From contig CAHIKZ030003459.1 of assembly GCA_903632075.3 (NCBI GenBank), positions 1 through 64,000 on the forward strand: a DNA stretch of 64,000 nt, in the 5' to 3' direction. This document shows positions 1-11,445 of the stretch, one piece after another. The notes below the pieces were generated by a model. The model had not been told where the DNA came from, ran no database searches, and was given only the letters and a program-made list of their open reading frames with translations. Within the stretch, counting starts at the first letter, position 1, and the number at the start of each line of letters is the position of its first letter. The translations under genes and the position numbers were made by a program. Origin of the DNA: Acanthosepion pharaonis (taxonomy: Eukaryota; Mollusca; Cephalopoda; Sepiida; Sepiidae).

Positions 1-332
1 GAGGTAGGATGAATTAAATGGCTGGGTATTACGCTGAAAGGAACTCACTATTCATGCAAAAAAGTTTCTTGTCGTAGCCGCAAAAACATGAAAAAGAAAA
101 AAAAGCATATGCAACTCTTTCGGTTCCTGTACAAGAGCCTTTTAAGGCTACTGCTTTTAGGTCACTAAAAATTGCACGAATACAACGTGTCGTAACGAGA
201 TTCACTCGTTTGTGTCGGAAAGTCACAGAGAGAGAAAGACGATTATTATGCTGATAGGAATTCAGCTGATCTAAGGGATATAATACGTAGATCTTCATCT
301 GCACCCTACGATATAGCAGTCTGCTTTCTCAC

Positions 333-451
333 AGCTTTGTTGAGGAAGTTATCTGGGTTCGTATGGGGTCTATTTCTATCTCTTGGTTTGAATCGGTCTT
401 CTTGACGCAGGACAAGACCAGCAAAATCCAGCAAGCCGTTTTCCGCCGCAT
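333..451 (-). CDS. Possible first coding exon of a secreted or membrane protein
   Basis: Reading the minus strand from an ATG at 451 gives a peptide of about 40 residues that begins MRRKTACWILLVLSCV. This is a basic n-region followed by a hydrophobic stretch, the usual shape of a signal peptide, and then a polar segment (TDSNQEIEIDPIRTQ). A donor-like GTGAGA starts at 332, one base past AAGCT, just before the in-frame stop at 329-331, so this could be exon 1 of a gene that continues leftward out of the window. The 400-560 stretch is clearly richer in G+C and CpG than its surroundings and has promoter-like motifs upstream. I do not recognise the family. It could equally be a chance ORF in an LTR or other element. 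Seen: the ORF, hydrophobic core and donor. Inferred: that it is a host exon. Confidence 0.3.
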
Positions 452-534
452 CTCTCCGCTCTCAGTCCGCGTTCTCTCCGATCTGCGATCTCACTAACTC
501 AAGCGTGCGGGCAGCTTACATAGAGAGAGGCGGA

Positions 535-600
535 GCTAAACCATCTTTAGGCATCGCCCCCGAATTTTAATATGCAAATCGCCTTTGACCACCATGCAAG
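535..600 (-). promoter_or_regulatory. Promoter-like octamer plus TATA-like box
   Basis: On the minus strand an octamer ATTTGCAT (572-579) is followed at once by TATTAAAA (565-572). Transcription starting about 30 bases downstream would give a leader of roughly 85 bases before the ATG at 451. The motifs match known octamer and TATA-like elements; their function here is inferred. Confidence 0.25.
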
Positions 601-869
601 CTTTTCAGGTCCCCGAAACACAGCGGGAACCCAGTTTACAAGAGATAATAAAATCGGATTCGGACCTCCTGCTAGGTATTCCGAAGCCAACGCCTACTTA
701 AGTTTTGCCAAAACCACTTATCCCGTCTGGTTGAATTCCGCCATTCAGACCACCCAAAAGTCCAATTCGCCATTTATCACAAACTTTACTTTAACGAATC
801 CGTCTCTTAATCACTCTGGATTTAATTAACTAATAACTCAAACCCAGAAACAATTAAGAGAAAAAAAAA

Positions 870-3800
870 AAGAGAAAAAAACTTATTTCTGGAATTACAT
901 AAAATTTGTAATATAATATTGTGAAAACTGTTGAAACTAGTTAAAATCAATATTTTTTGATCGATATCATACAGATTTTGAATAATTTTATTGGCTTTCT
1001 AAAGTTTCAAGGGAGCAATTTAAAATTTGAAAAAAAAGGGTAAAAAAGTAGCCAAAACAGCTTGCATTTGCATGTAAAACTCAATATATTAGAAACCTTC
1101 GTAAAACATAAAATTTGTAATATAACTTTGTGAAAAATGTTGAAACTTGTTCAAATCAATATTTTTTTGATCGATACCATATCGATTTTCAATAATTTCA
1201 TTGGCTTTCTAAAATTTCCAAGTTGCAATATAAATTTCAAATCAAGCGTGCTTAACGTTAAAGAAGTTGACAAAACAACTTGCTTTTACATCTAAATCAC
1301 AATATTTTTAAAAACTATGTAAAACATAAAACATTTAATATAACATAGTGAAAACTGTTGAAATTTGTTAAAATCATTATTTTTTGATCGAAACGATATC
1401 GATTTTCAATAATTTTATTGGCGTTCTAATGTTTACAAATAGCAATTGAAATTTTCAAGTAAGCGTGTTTATCGTTCATAAAATAGCCAAAACAGCTAAC
1501 TTTTGCATGTAAAACTATATTTCAAACCTATGTAAAACATAAAATTTGTAATATAACCTTGTGAAAACTGTTGTAATATGTTGAAATCAATATCTTTTGA
1601 TCGATTGGTTTTCTAATGTTTACAAATAGCAATTTAAATTTTCAAGTAACGTTCATAAAATAGCCAAAACAGCTAACATTAGCCTATAAAAATCACTATA
1701 TTTCAAAATTTTAATATAACCTTGTGAAAACTGTTGCAACATGTTAAAAGCAATATATTTTGATCGATACCATATCGATTTTCAGTAATATTATTGGTTT
1801 TCTAATCTTTACAAATAGCAATTTAAATTTTCAAGTAAGCATGTTTAACGTTCATAAAGTACCAAAACGGCTTGCTTTGCATGTAAAACTCACTATATTC
1901 AAAGCTTTGTAAAACATATAATTTGTAATATAACCTTTTAAAAACCCTTGTAACATCTTAAAATCAATAAATTTTGATCGATACAATATCGATTTTCAAT
2001 AATTCTATTGGTTGTCTAATGTTTACAAATAGCAATTTTAATTGTCAAATAAGCGTGTTTAACGTACAAAAAGTAACCGAAACAGCTTGCTGTAAAACAG
2101 ACTATATTTCAAAACTTTGTAAAACATAAAATTTGTAATATGACCTTGTGTAAAATGATTTCTTCTAATGATTCCAAATAGCAATTTCAATTTTCAAGTA
2201 AGCGATTTAACGTTCAAAAAGTAACCAAAACAGCTTGCTTTTGCATGTAAAACTCACTATATTTCAAACCTTGGTAAAACAAAAAGTTTTTAATATAACC
2301 TTGTAATAATTGTTGTAAGATGTTAAAATGAATATAATTTGATCGATACCATATGCATTTTCAATAATTCCATTGGTTTTCTAATGTTTACAAAGAGTAA
2401 TTTCAATTTTCAAGTAAGCTTGTTAAACGTTCAAAAAGTAGCTAAAACAGCTTGCTTTTGCATGCAAAATCTCAATATATTTCAAAACTTTTTAAAACAT
2501 AAAATTTGTAATATAACCTTGTTGAAATTGTTGTAACATGTTAAAATCAATATATTTTGATCGAGCCTATGCCGATTTCCAATAATTCTGTTGGTTTTCT
2601 AATGTTTACAAATAGCAAATTCAATTGTCAAGTAAGCGCGAATAACGTTCAAAAAGTAGCCAAAACAGCTTGCTTTTGCATGTAAAACTCATTATATTTG
2701 AAAATTTTGTAAAACATAAAATTTGTAATATGACCTTGTGAAAACTGTTGTAACTTGTAAAAATCAATATATTTTGATCGATACCATATCGCTTTTCAAT
2801 AATTTTATTTGCGTTTTAATGTTTCCACCTAGAAATTTAAATTTTAAATCATACGTGCTTAACGTTCAAAAAGATAGCCAAAACAGCTTGCTTTTACATA
2901 TAAATCTCAATATATTTCAAACCTATGTAATACATCAATTTTTTAATATAACTTTGTGAAAACTGTTGAAACTTGAACGATACCATATAGATTTTCAATA
3001 ATTTTATTGTCGTTCTAATGTTTCCACATAGCAATTTAAATTTTAAAGCAAGCATGTTTAACGTTCATAAAGTAGCCAAAACAGCTTGCTATTGCATGTA
3101 AATGGCAAACCTTTTAAAAACATAAAATTTGAAATATAACTTTGTGAAAACTGTTGAAACTTATTGAAATCAATATTTTTTTAACCATACCATATCGATT
3201 TGCAATAATTTCATTAGCTTTATCAAATTTCGAAATAGCAATTTAAAATTTGAAGCAAGCGTGTTTAACTTTGAAAATATCAATATATTTGAAACATTGG
3301 TAAAACATAAAATTTATGATAGAAATTTGTGAAAACACTTGAAACTTGTTAAAATTCAATTTGTTTGATCGATATCCTATCGATTTTCAATAATTTTATT
3401 GGCTTTCTAATGTTTCGAAATAGAAATTTAAATTTTTAAGCAAAAATTGACCAAACTGCTTGCAAAGACCTCAGTATATTTGAAACCATCATAAAACATA
3501 AAATTTGTAATATACCTTTGGGGAACTGTTGAAACTTCTCAAAATCCATATTTTTTTTATGGATTCCGTATACATTTTCAATAATTATATTGGGTTTCTA
3601 ATGTTCCGAAATAGCAATTTAAATTTTAATGCAAGCGTGATTAACGTTCAAAAGTATCCACAACAGCTTGCTTTTACATATAAATCTCAATATTTTTCAA
3701 ACCTATGTAATACATAAGTTTTTTAATATAACTTTGTGTAAGTGTTGAAACTTATTAAAATCAATATTTTTTGATCCATATCATACAGATTTTCAACAAT

Positions 3801-4830
3801 TTTATTGGTTTTCTAAACTTTCGAAATAGCAATTTAAAATTTGATGCAAGCGTGTTTAACGTTCAAAAAGTAGGAAAAACAGCAGACTTGTGCATGTAAA
3901 TGGCAATATATTTCAAACCTTGTAAAACAAAATTTGAAATATAACTTTGTGTAAACTGTTGAAACTTATTAAAATCAATATTTTTGGATCGATACCATAT
4001 CGATTTTCAATAATTTTATTGGCTTTCTAATGATTCGAAATAGCAATTTAAAATTTAAAGCAATCGTGTTTAACGCTCAAATCGTATCCAAAACAGCTTG
4101 CTTTTGCATGTAAATCTCAATATTTTTCAAACCTATGTAAAACATAAAATTTGAAATATAACTTTGTGAAAACTGTTGAAACTTGTTAAAATCAATATTT
4201 TTTGATCGATACCATATCGATTTTCAATAATTTTATTGGCTTTCTAATGTTTCGAAATAGCAATTTAAATTTTAAAGCAAGCGTCTTTAACGTATACCAG
4301 CCAAAAACAGCAAGTAAATCTCAATATTTTTCCAATCTTTTAAAACATGAAATCTGTAATATAACTTTGTGAAAACTGTTGAAACTTTTGAATATCAATA
4401 TTTTTAGATCGATACCATGTCGATTTTCAATAATTTTATTGGTTTTCTAATATTTCTAAATAGTAAATTCAATTTCCAACAACCGTGTTTAATTTTCAAA
4501 TAGTAGCCAAAACAGCTTGCTTTTACTAGTAAATCTCAATATTCTCTAATACTTTGTAAAACATAATGTTGTAATATAACTTTGTGAAAACTGTTGGAAC
4601 ATGTGAAAATCTATATAGCTCGATACCATATCGGTTTTCAATAATTTGTGGCTTTTTAATGTCAATTTTAATTTTCAGGCATGCGTGTTTAACGTTCAAA
4701 AAGTAGCCAAAACAGTTTGCTTTTACAAGTAAAACTCAATATATTCCAAACTTTTTTAAAACATAAAAACTGTAATATAACTTTGTGAAAACTGTTGAAT
4801 CTTGTGAACATCCACAAATATTAATTTAAA
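870..4830 (+). repeat. ~210-bp tandem satellite array
   Basis: About 19 head-to-tail diverged copies with a spacing of about 205-217 bases; some copies are shortened (for example near 1600-1725). Each unit carries, in order, a TGTGAAAACTGTTGAAAC box, GATCGATACCATATCGAT, TTTTCAATAATTTTATTGG, a GTTTAACGTTCAAAAAGTAG box and AAAACAGCTTGCTTTTGCAT. The GATCGAT box holds a 7-bp perfect inverted repeat, ATCGATA-CCA-TATCGAT (example 4205-4221). Short ORFs here are repeat artefacts. Relatives of this unit recur in both orientations later in the window. Confidence 0.9.
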
Positions 4831-5320
4831 TTAAAATGAAATGTTAACGATATTCACTTACGACAAATATGATATTTTTGAAACAACATATCTTTTATGC
4901 AGAATATTACTATTGTGTTTTGTAATGTTGTGTGCTAAAGCTAGATCAGAGTATTTTAAGAGAGAAAAGTTCTTGTTGCTTGTTTAGAAATGTTTCATAT
5001 GCTTGTAATGTAGTTTGGAAAATTTCATACGTATGTGCATGTGAATATGTTTTCAGCGTTCGATCGCACGCAGTTTCCTAAACGTTACATTTTCATAGGC
5101 GAATGAAAGAAAAGAGAGTGAACGAACATGTCTCTGGTATTTATAATTAACTTAATCACATAACAGGCTCCTGGAAAAAGAGCGGGAAAACTTGATTTGT
5201 TCACGTGCTGGATTGCAACGCCCACTTGTGTTTATTGACCAATTAATAGTTGAGATTTCCTGAAAATATGTATGAAGCACAGATTTGTACAAAATTCAAC
5301 ATTGATAAGAAAGTGGTATC
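4831..5320. other. AT-rich spacer, nothing recognised
   Basis: Sequence between the main satellite array and its decayed right-hand copies. It holds no long ORF and no recognisable element; a stretch at 5040-5230 is somewhat less AT-rich. Confidence 0.5.
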
Positions 5321-5670
5321 GGGATGCTAAAATACCACATCGATCTTCAATAATTTTATTGTTTTTCTAATGTTTTCAAATCGCAAGTTCCATTTTCAAA
5401 CAACCATATTTAACATGCAAAAAGTACTGGAAATTAGCCAAATCAGCTTGTTTTTGAATGTCAATTTCAGTGTATTTCATATCTTTCTACAACACAAAAT
5501 ATTTAATACAATTTTGTGTAATACTTGATACTACTTAAAATGAATAGTTTTCGAGCCATACCATATCGATTTTCAGTCATTTTATTTGTTTTCTAATGTT
5601 TTCAAATAGCTTTTTAAATATTTAAACAACTGTGTTTAACATGCAAAAAGTATTCCAAATTAGCCAAATC
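5321..5670 (+). repeat. Decayed copies of the ~210-bp satellite
   Basis: About 1.7 strongly diverged units are recognisable from the ATCGATCTTCAATAATTTTA-like and TTAGCCAAATCAGCTTG boxes. The last unit is cut at TAGCCAAATC exactly where the BEL/Pao LTR begins, which suggests the element went into the array edge. Confidence 0.7.
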
Positions 5671-6760
5671 TATAAAAATTTTTTTGTTTCCTTCTTTCTT
5701 TTCACTCTCCTACCAACTCCTTGTGTCAGACACAAAATTTAGTTGGCAGAATAAACGATAACTGCCGTTAGTAGGCTCGAGTTAAAAATACAAGACAAAT
5801 CACTGCGTAAAATTTTAAAACAGGAAAAAACATTTATTGTACAATTACTTTACAATAATCACAAAGGTACAAACAAGGACAAGAAAGGTTGCACAAAAAT
5901 TTCCTTCTGTGCGCCTAACATGGCAGGATAACAATACTTTCCTGGGGTTTCTAAAAAGGAAATACCCACAGAAACAAGCTATGAAATTAATAAATGTTTA
6001 CTTTAACTCCGGTTTTTGAAAATTCAGACCCTTCAAAAATACAAAAAACACCAAAAGAAGGGATAAAGTTTTCAGACCCTTTACAACAATACCAAAAAAA
6101 AAAAAAAGGGACAAAGTTTTAGAGCTTTTACAAAAGTACATAAAATAAAGGGACAGAGTTTTTAGAGAGACCAACACATAGCAGAACGCAAGGCACCCAC
6201 CTCCTTCCTTAGAAGAATTTTCGTTGACTACAGGCCGGATTGGTTTGGAAAAGGTTGGTTCTACTTTCTTTGAAGAATTTTCATTGACAGCAGGCCGGAT
6301 TGGTTTGGTTAGGTAGTTGGAGAAAGGCTGATTTATGGCCCACTTGCCGGTCAATGTAGAGTGTTGGTGTTAAGTGGTCTGCGAACTGCGGGTCGTCTCT
6401 GCCTTTGTTCCCTTTCGTTATAATGCTTCTACTGATCGTTTCTTAATGTCCTCTCTTTTATTTGGAAAAGTCGGCTCCACTTGGGGCCATCCGAAATCTC
6501 TACGGGCCTCGAAAACTCAATTTTCATTGGCCAATATATGAAAAAAGGCCTTTCTAAATTTCAATTTTGGCAACTATTCCTGATCCGAAAGGGTCATAAA
6601 TTTTACACAAGAAAATCAAAGTTTGCCAAACGATTTTGGCAACAATTTTGGCGGCAAATCTTGATCCGAAATGGTCATAAAAATTGCACAGTTTTTTCTT
6701 TTTACACACACACACACACACACCGTCCAGCTTACAAAAAAAATACACCTTCCTCAAAAG
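5671..6760 (-). repeat. BEL/Pao 3' LTR
   Basis: Direct repeat of 13386-14444. It contains a CA microsatellite near 6707-6723. It differs from the other LTR mainly by about 28 extra bases near 6140-6170 that begin and end with CAG-type microhomology, by the CA-repeat length and by one-base homopolymer changes. Left flank is decayed 210-bp satellite. Confidence 0.9.
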
Positions 6761-6973
6761 GCGTGTAAATAAACAAAAAACAAAAAAAAAAAACAACACC
6801 TAGACGGTCTTACATTTAAATTGACTTTTTTTTAAAAATTCTTTCTTTAAATAAAAAAAATAAAATTTTTATACTCTCCCCTCAAGAGAATGTGCAATAA
6901 ACAAATCTAGTTTATTGCAAGTTTTTTTGTTTTATATAAATTTATAGAAACACTTTTATGGAAAAGGATCCCT

Positions 6974-8300
6974 TTACACAAGATATATATTTAAGAAAAT
7001 TTTTACACACAGTAAATCAATAAATAATACATTTTTTTTTAATATGAGGAACATATTTGTAGACAATTTTATACACAAAGTGTGTATGACTTTTAGTTTC
7101 AATACCAAATTATAAGGATCATCAGGGCGATGGTTCCCGACTTTCATTGTAGCCTTTCTTTTAGGCCTTCCAGATTTAAAGGTATTGGATACAGATCTTA
7201 CATTTCCCTTGGACATCTTCGTATCCTCATTAGCTGATGAATTAATTTTAGTGTTATTCACATCACCCGAATCCTCTTCCCTATTCGGCTCGACAAGGGG
7301 GTGGTGAGCAGGAGTTAAAGATACCTCTAAAGGATATAAATGTTTGAGAGAGTGCAACTGAATTGATCCATCACCTCTCTTTACTTTTACAGACCGGACT
7401 TTATGATCTTCACCAGGGATAAGTTCTAGAACCCTTCCCAATAGCCAATAAGGTCTAGGTTTAATTGGATTTTTAATAAGGACTACATCATCAACCTTAA
7501 TGACATTATTAAAATTATTTTCATGAAGGTCCTTACATTGCTCTCTCAAGTTCAGTAAATACTCTTCATACCAAAGTTCCCGAAACTTGAGTAACATGGA
7601 GTCGCGAATTTCCATACTCTTAATGATATCTCTTCTGGAAGGAGGATCTGAACAGCGGATGTCTTGGCCATTCATTTTGAATAAAAGGCTTGCATTAACA
7701 TTAGGACGAAGAAAATTGTTGGGCGTAATAATTTCCAAATTTGAGTCCGATGCACATCTATAGGTTAGCGGTCTAGCGTTTACTGCATTTTGAATATCAG
7801 ACAGAGTAGTGAGTAAGTCAAAATAATCAATTTTTGAACGTCCAATAGATTTATACAGACAGGACTTTATGATTCTTATCAGGCGTTCCCAAGTACTGCC
7901 CACCCATGCCGAGTACAAAGGTATTGTAAGATGTTTTATGTTGTAGGAATTAAACTTGGCAGCAAATTCGTCAGAAGTAAAAACTTCCTCTAGAAGGTTA
8001 CATCCAGCATTAAATGATCTGGCATTATCGCTATAAATATGAGAGGGTATACCGTAAATGTTGGTAAACCGGATGAAAGCAAGAATGAAAGCATGAGTGC
8101 TCATGTCTTTGACAAGTCAATGTGTACAGCTCGTATATTCAGACAAGTAAAAATAAGTAAATACATTTTACTTACGTCTTTATCATCCTTCACCCAAACA
8201 TGTCCAGTATAATCAATTCCCGTATGAAGGAAGGGTTTGACAAGGTTCACTCTGTGTTTAGGCAAATTAGTAATTTTAGGGTATCTAAAGGAAAAGGCGT
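6974..8300 (-). pseudogene. pol: BEL/Pao Pol segment: integrase core and C-terminus
   Basis: The catalytic core starts in 8107-8300 and continues, after a one-base change in an AAA run at about 8108, in 6974-8104. The second catalytic Asp lies in IYSDNARSF and the Glu in GSTWERL, with the spacing longer than 35 that BEL elements show. The C-terminus has the BEL-type domain DDVVLIKNPIKPRPYWLLGR followed by a basic tail. The integrase inserts element cDNA. All three acidic residues are visible, so only the frame is damaged. Confidence 0.85.
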
Positions 8301-8872
8301 TAAATTTTTTTACACAAGTAGCATTCTGAAATAGCCTTTCTCACTGTATGCCTAGCTTTAGGAACCCAGAATCCAGATAATCTCAATTTATTTAAGGTGG
8401 CAGCGATGCCTAAATGTTTACATTTGTCATGGCAGTCATTGATTATAAGTTTGGCCAAGTGATTGTCTTTAGCAAGCAAAATAGGATAAATTGTCTCATA
8501 TTCAAAAGCAGAGGTTTTACCTATTCTGCCATCTGAACGGATAATTCCTTCTTTATCCAAAAATAAGTTTAAATTTTTAACTAAATCAGGAGCCTCGCTT
8601 TTTCGGGGCTGTAAAAGATAATTAATTTCTTTTTCAAATGACTGTTTTTGCATTACTTTTATCAAATGTTGTTTAGCGCACTCGGTATGGTCTGCAACCA
8701 CACCTTTCAGTCTGTTTACAAATTTAAATATCAGAGATATCACTCTGATTAGTTTTGTTAACTTTGAAAATTTCTCGAAATGAATAATGGGGTTTTCGGT
8801 ATGTGCTGAGACCATGTTATGCAGTACCACGGAATTAACAGTTTCTTTTTTGTCAGTACTCAAACAACCCAA
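8300..8872 (-). pseudogene. pol: BEL/Pao Pol segment: integrase N-terminal zinc domain
   Basis: The C-terminal half of this piece has the H-H-C-C zinc-binding arrangement of retroviral-type integrases (CHDKCKHLGIAATLNKLR through CYLCKK). The frame stops at an A7 run near 8305; the integrase catalytic core follows immediately in another frame (8107-8300, including GIDYTGHVWVKDD with the first catalytic Asp). Confidence 0.82.
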
Positions 8873-9638
8873 ACCACAGACAGGCCAAGTAACAGGCTGT
8901 TTTTTTCAGCCATTCAGGTCCAGAAACCCAGAAATTAAAGTTTTGCTTAAATTTTTCAAAGGACAACCCTCTGGTAATTAAATCAGCAGGATTCTGCAGA
9001 GCATGTATATACTTGAAATTTAGGGGCATGGACAATTTACCTACTAATTCAGTAGTCATTTTACTAATATCCTTTAGCCTGTTTCTAACAAATTGATTCT
9101 TGGTTTTAACATCTTCGGAAAGTAACCAGGACAACACTATCTGGGCATCAACAGCCACGAAGGTATTCTTGATGGAAATATTTGAAAACATCTCCAAAAT
9201 ATTTCCCAAACACTTGACTGCCAGGAATACGGCAAGCAGTTCTAAAGTGGGCAAGGTTTTGGATTTCAAAGGGGCTACTTTTGCCTTAGCAAAAACTAAA
9301 GTAGAATTCCCATTCTGAACGAAATAAGCCACAAACCCATAAGCCTTTTTGGAGGCATCACAAAATATGTACAAGTCTGCAGGATATGTTTCATCCACAG
9401 CACATCTGGGAAATTTTAATAAGTCCAGTTGAATCAAATCTTTGGATAAACTAGACCAAGCAGTTTGATTTTCTGCAGAGATGACAGAGTCCCAATCCAT
9501 TCTCTGAAGCCATAACTCACTAACAAGTATTCTTCCTTTAATTGTAATAGGTAAATACAAAAGGGTCATATATGCCAGAAATTTGTGATAAGATGTTTCT
9601 TTTAGTTTTGGCATGCTTATTAACAGAACTATTAGCAA
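8853..9638 (-). pseudogene. pol: BEL/Pao Pol segment: RNase H
   Basis: Encodes the RNase H domain: the first acidic residue lies in YIFCDASKKAYGF, the second in the TLELLAVFLAVK helix and the third in FVAVDAQIVLSWL. It then has the usual linker to integrase (FVRNRLKDI and NPADLITRGLSFE). RNase H removes the RNA template during cDNA synthesis. The frame changes near 8860-8880, where the next piece starts. Confidence 0.85.
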
Positions 9639-9729
9639 CCTGTATAGTATCCTTAGAAGGATTATATCTGTAGCCTAATACCTTTTCCAACTCGCAACCA
9701 TGCTCAACAAAATTTCCATCTTTCTTCAT
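9538..9729 (-). pseudogene. pol: BEL/Pao Pol segment: RT to RNase H connection
   Basis: A short piece that fits the RT connection, with KVLGYRYNPSKD and the KRNILSQISGIYDPF motif typical of BEL and other LTR elements. The frame is lost in a T4 run near 9565, and the downstream part (ITIKGRIL, ELWLQRMDWD) continues in the 8853-9638 frame. There is no in-frame stop before the shift. Confidence 0.8.
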
Positions 9730-10147
9730 TTTGAGCTTTCAATTCTTCACAATTACTATTGCAAGATCTCAAATCAATATTTCCTGCACTCATTCTGTCT
9801 ATTGACTCTTGATAAAGATACAATAACCTTTCCGGAGAATTACTAGTTTTTACCAAATCATCAACGTAAAAACTCTTTTTCAACATTTCAGTGCATTCAT
9901 CTTTGGGAAACTTATTGACATGATGCTTAATCACATAATTTAAGATAAATGGACTGGCAACAAATCCAAAAATTAAGGTGGTATAGCGGTAACAAACCAA
10001 ACTTTGTCCCCTTTTCATAAAAAAACAAAACCTATTTTTATCTTCTTCGGCTTCAAGCTTTATCATAAGAAAGGCCTTCCTAATGTCAGCAAGAAGTACA
10101 TATTGGTTGGTACGGAACAACAACAATAATTCCAACATGTTTCCCAT
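9704..10147 (-). pseudogene. pol: BEL/Pao Pol segment: RT palm with YVDD
   Basis: This frame carries RT motif A (VLLADIRKAFLMI) and the catalytic YVDD box (9857-9868, context SFYVDDLVKT). Motif spacing is normal for BEL elements, so the polymerase core is intact at residue level. The frame ends at a GAAGAAAG run near 9720 and continues in another frame at 9538-9729. Confidence 0.85.
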
Positions 10148-10149
10148 GA

Positions 10150-11445
10150 GGTTATACCAGGGTAGGCTGCTTCATTCAATGAAGGGGCCCCATTTGTCTT
10201 AAGTGAACAATTAAAGACAGGTCTTGTTTTGGTAGTGGTTTGGTCCTCAGACTTAAACACAGGTCTATGAGGTATCCAAATGTGGTCTTGAAACTTATCA
10301 GGAGCAACATCTATCTGTTCTATGATCCCTTCTTCTTCTTGCTGGTTAAATATTTCAGCATATTCTTCATACAGATTCTGCTGTTCTAGCTTCTTTACTA
10401 CTCTATTTAGTACATTAAGGGCTACAGCATGGTTAGAAGGGACAGATTTAATTTTATCCTCATCCCAAGCCAACTTCACATAATAACAATTGTCTTTATG
10501 TTTAATAGACTTTTCAAACCTCTCAATCTTCTCCTTGTCATAATCACTAACTGGGTCTTCATTAGGCAAGCCCAGAGACTCTATACTGAACATTTTCTCC
10601 AGGTTGCGTTCCACAAAACTTTCATTAAAATTTTCCGCAAAAGGATCCACGTGTCCCCCCTTTGGTTCTAATACGAAATTCACATGTGTAATGGGGCAAG
10701 AAGAATACTGAGAAATTACCGTACAGAAATTACCTTCAGTAGCTCTCTTACGGGTTTTGGAAATAACCATTTGATTAGGAGTCAAAAAGTTTTGTATACT
10801 CCCAAATGGAATTACCCCCTCAGGAATCTGCCAAGCGAATCCACCCATGCATTTAATCATTTGCATGGGTCCCATGAACTGGATTAAATCCACACCCAGA
10901 AGACCATGAATTGGAATGGGACCTTTACCTCCCCCAAAATTGGCCGCCAATTTGTAGTTCAAACCTATGAGATTTTCCACAACATTATGAAACCCATTAA
11001 GATTAAATTCAATATCAAATTCATCATCCACCAGAACAGGCAAGGAGCGATGAAAATCTTTGAAGCCAACATCAAACATTACTTCTCTTAGCTTCCTCTG
11101 TTTGGTTCCTAAAAATGTTTTTACACTAAACTCTGAAGATGGAATTAATTCCCTTTTGCCCTTCACCTTTGTTAACACAGATTGAGAGAAATAAGATCTC
11201 TGACTTCCTGTGTCCATCAAACAATTGAATTTATAAGGTTTGTTTCCGTTAAAGACTGTTATAGCTACTATAGGTAAAATTAAATCTTGTTGTTTTCTGC
11301 TGTTTTTGTAACACATATTGGTGGCTAGAGTTTTAGTTTGCTTAAATTTTAGCGGGCAAAGGGCACAGACATGTCCTTTGGATTTACAAAAGTTTACATT
11401 CCCATGGTAAGGCGTTATTTTTTGCAATGCACTCTTGGCTCCCAT
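10150..11445 (-). pseudogene. pol: BEL/Pao Pol segment: aspartic protease and RT N-terminus
   Basis: This frame overlaps the end of gag. It encodes a retropepsin-like protease with the active-site motif DTGS (11203-11214, context CLMDTGSQRSYF) and the flap/second-half motif GLLGVDLIQFM. It continues into the reverse transcriptase fingers (LNRVVKKLEQQ, WIPHRPVFK, TRPVFNCSLKTNGAPSLN). The frame breaks near 10150 in an A-run just before the RT palm, which continues in the next frame. The protease matures Gag-Pol; the RT copies element RNA. Catalytic residues of the protease are present. Confidence 0.85.

Noticed and set aside
2339..3717. Repeated ORFs with FNNSIGFLMF-like sequence
   Set aside because: They recur once per ~210-bp satellite unit and drift with it; repeat artefacts.
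5998..6354. 118-codon ORF in the LTR (and its partner at 13798-14043)
   Set aside because: It lies wholly within the BEL LTR, is low-complexity, and differs between the two LTRs because of indels.
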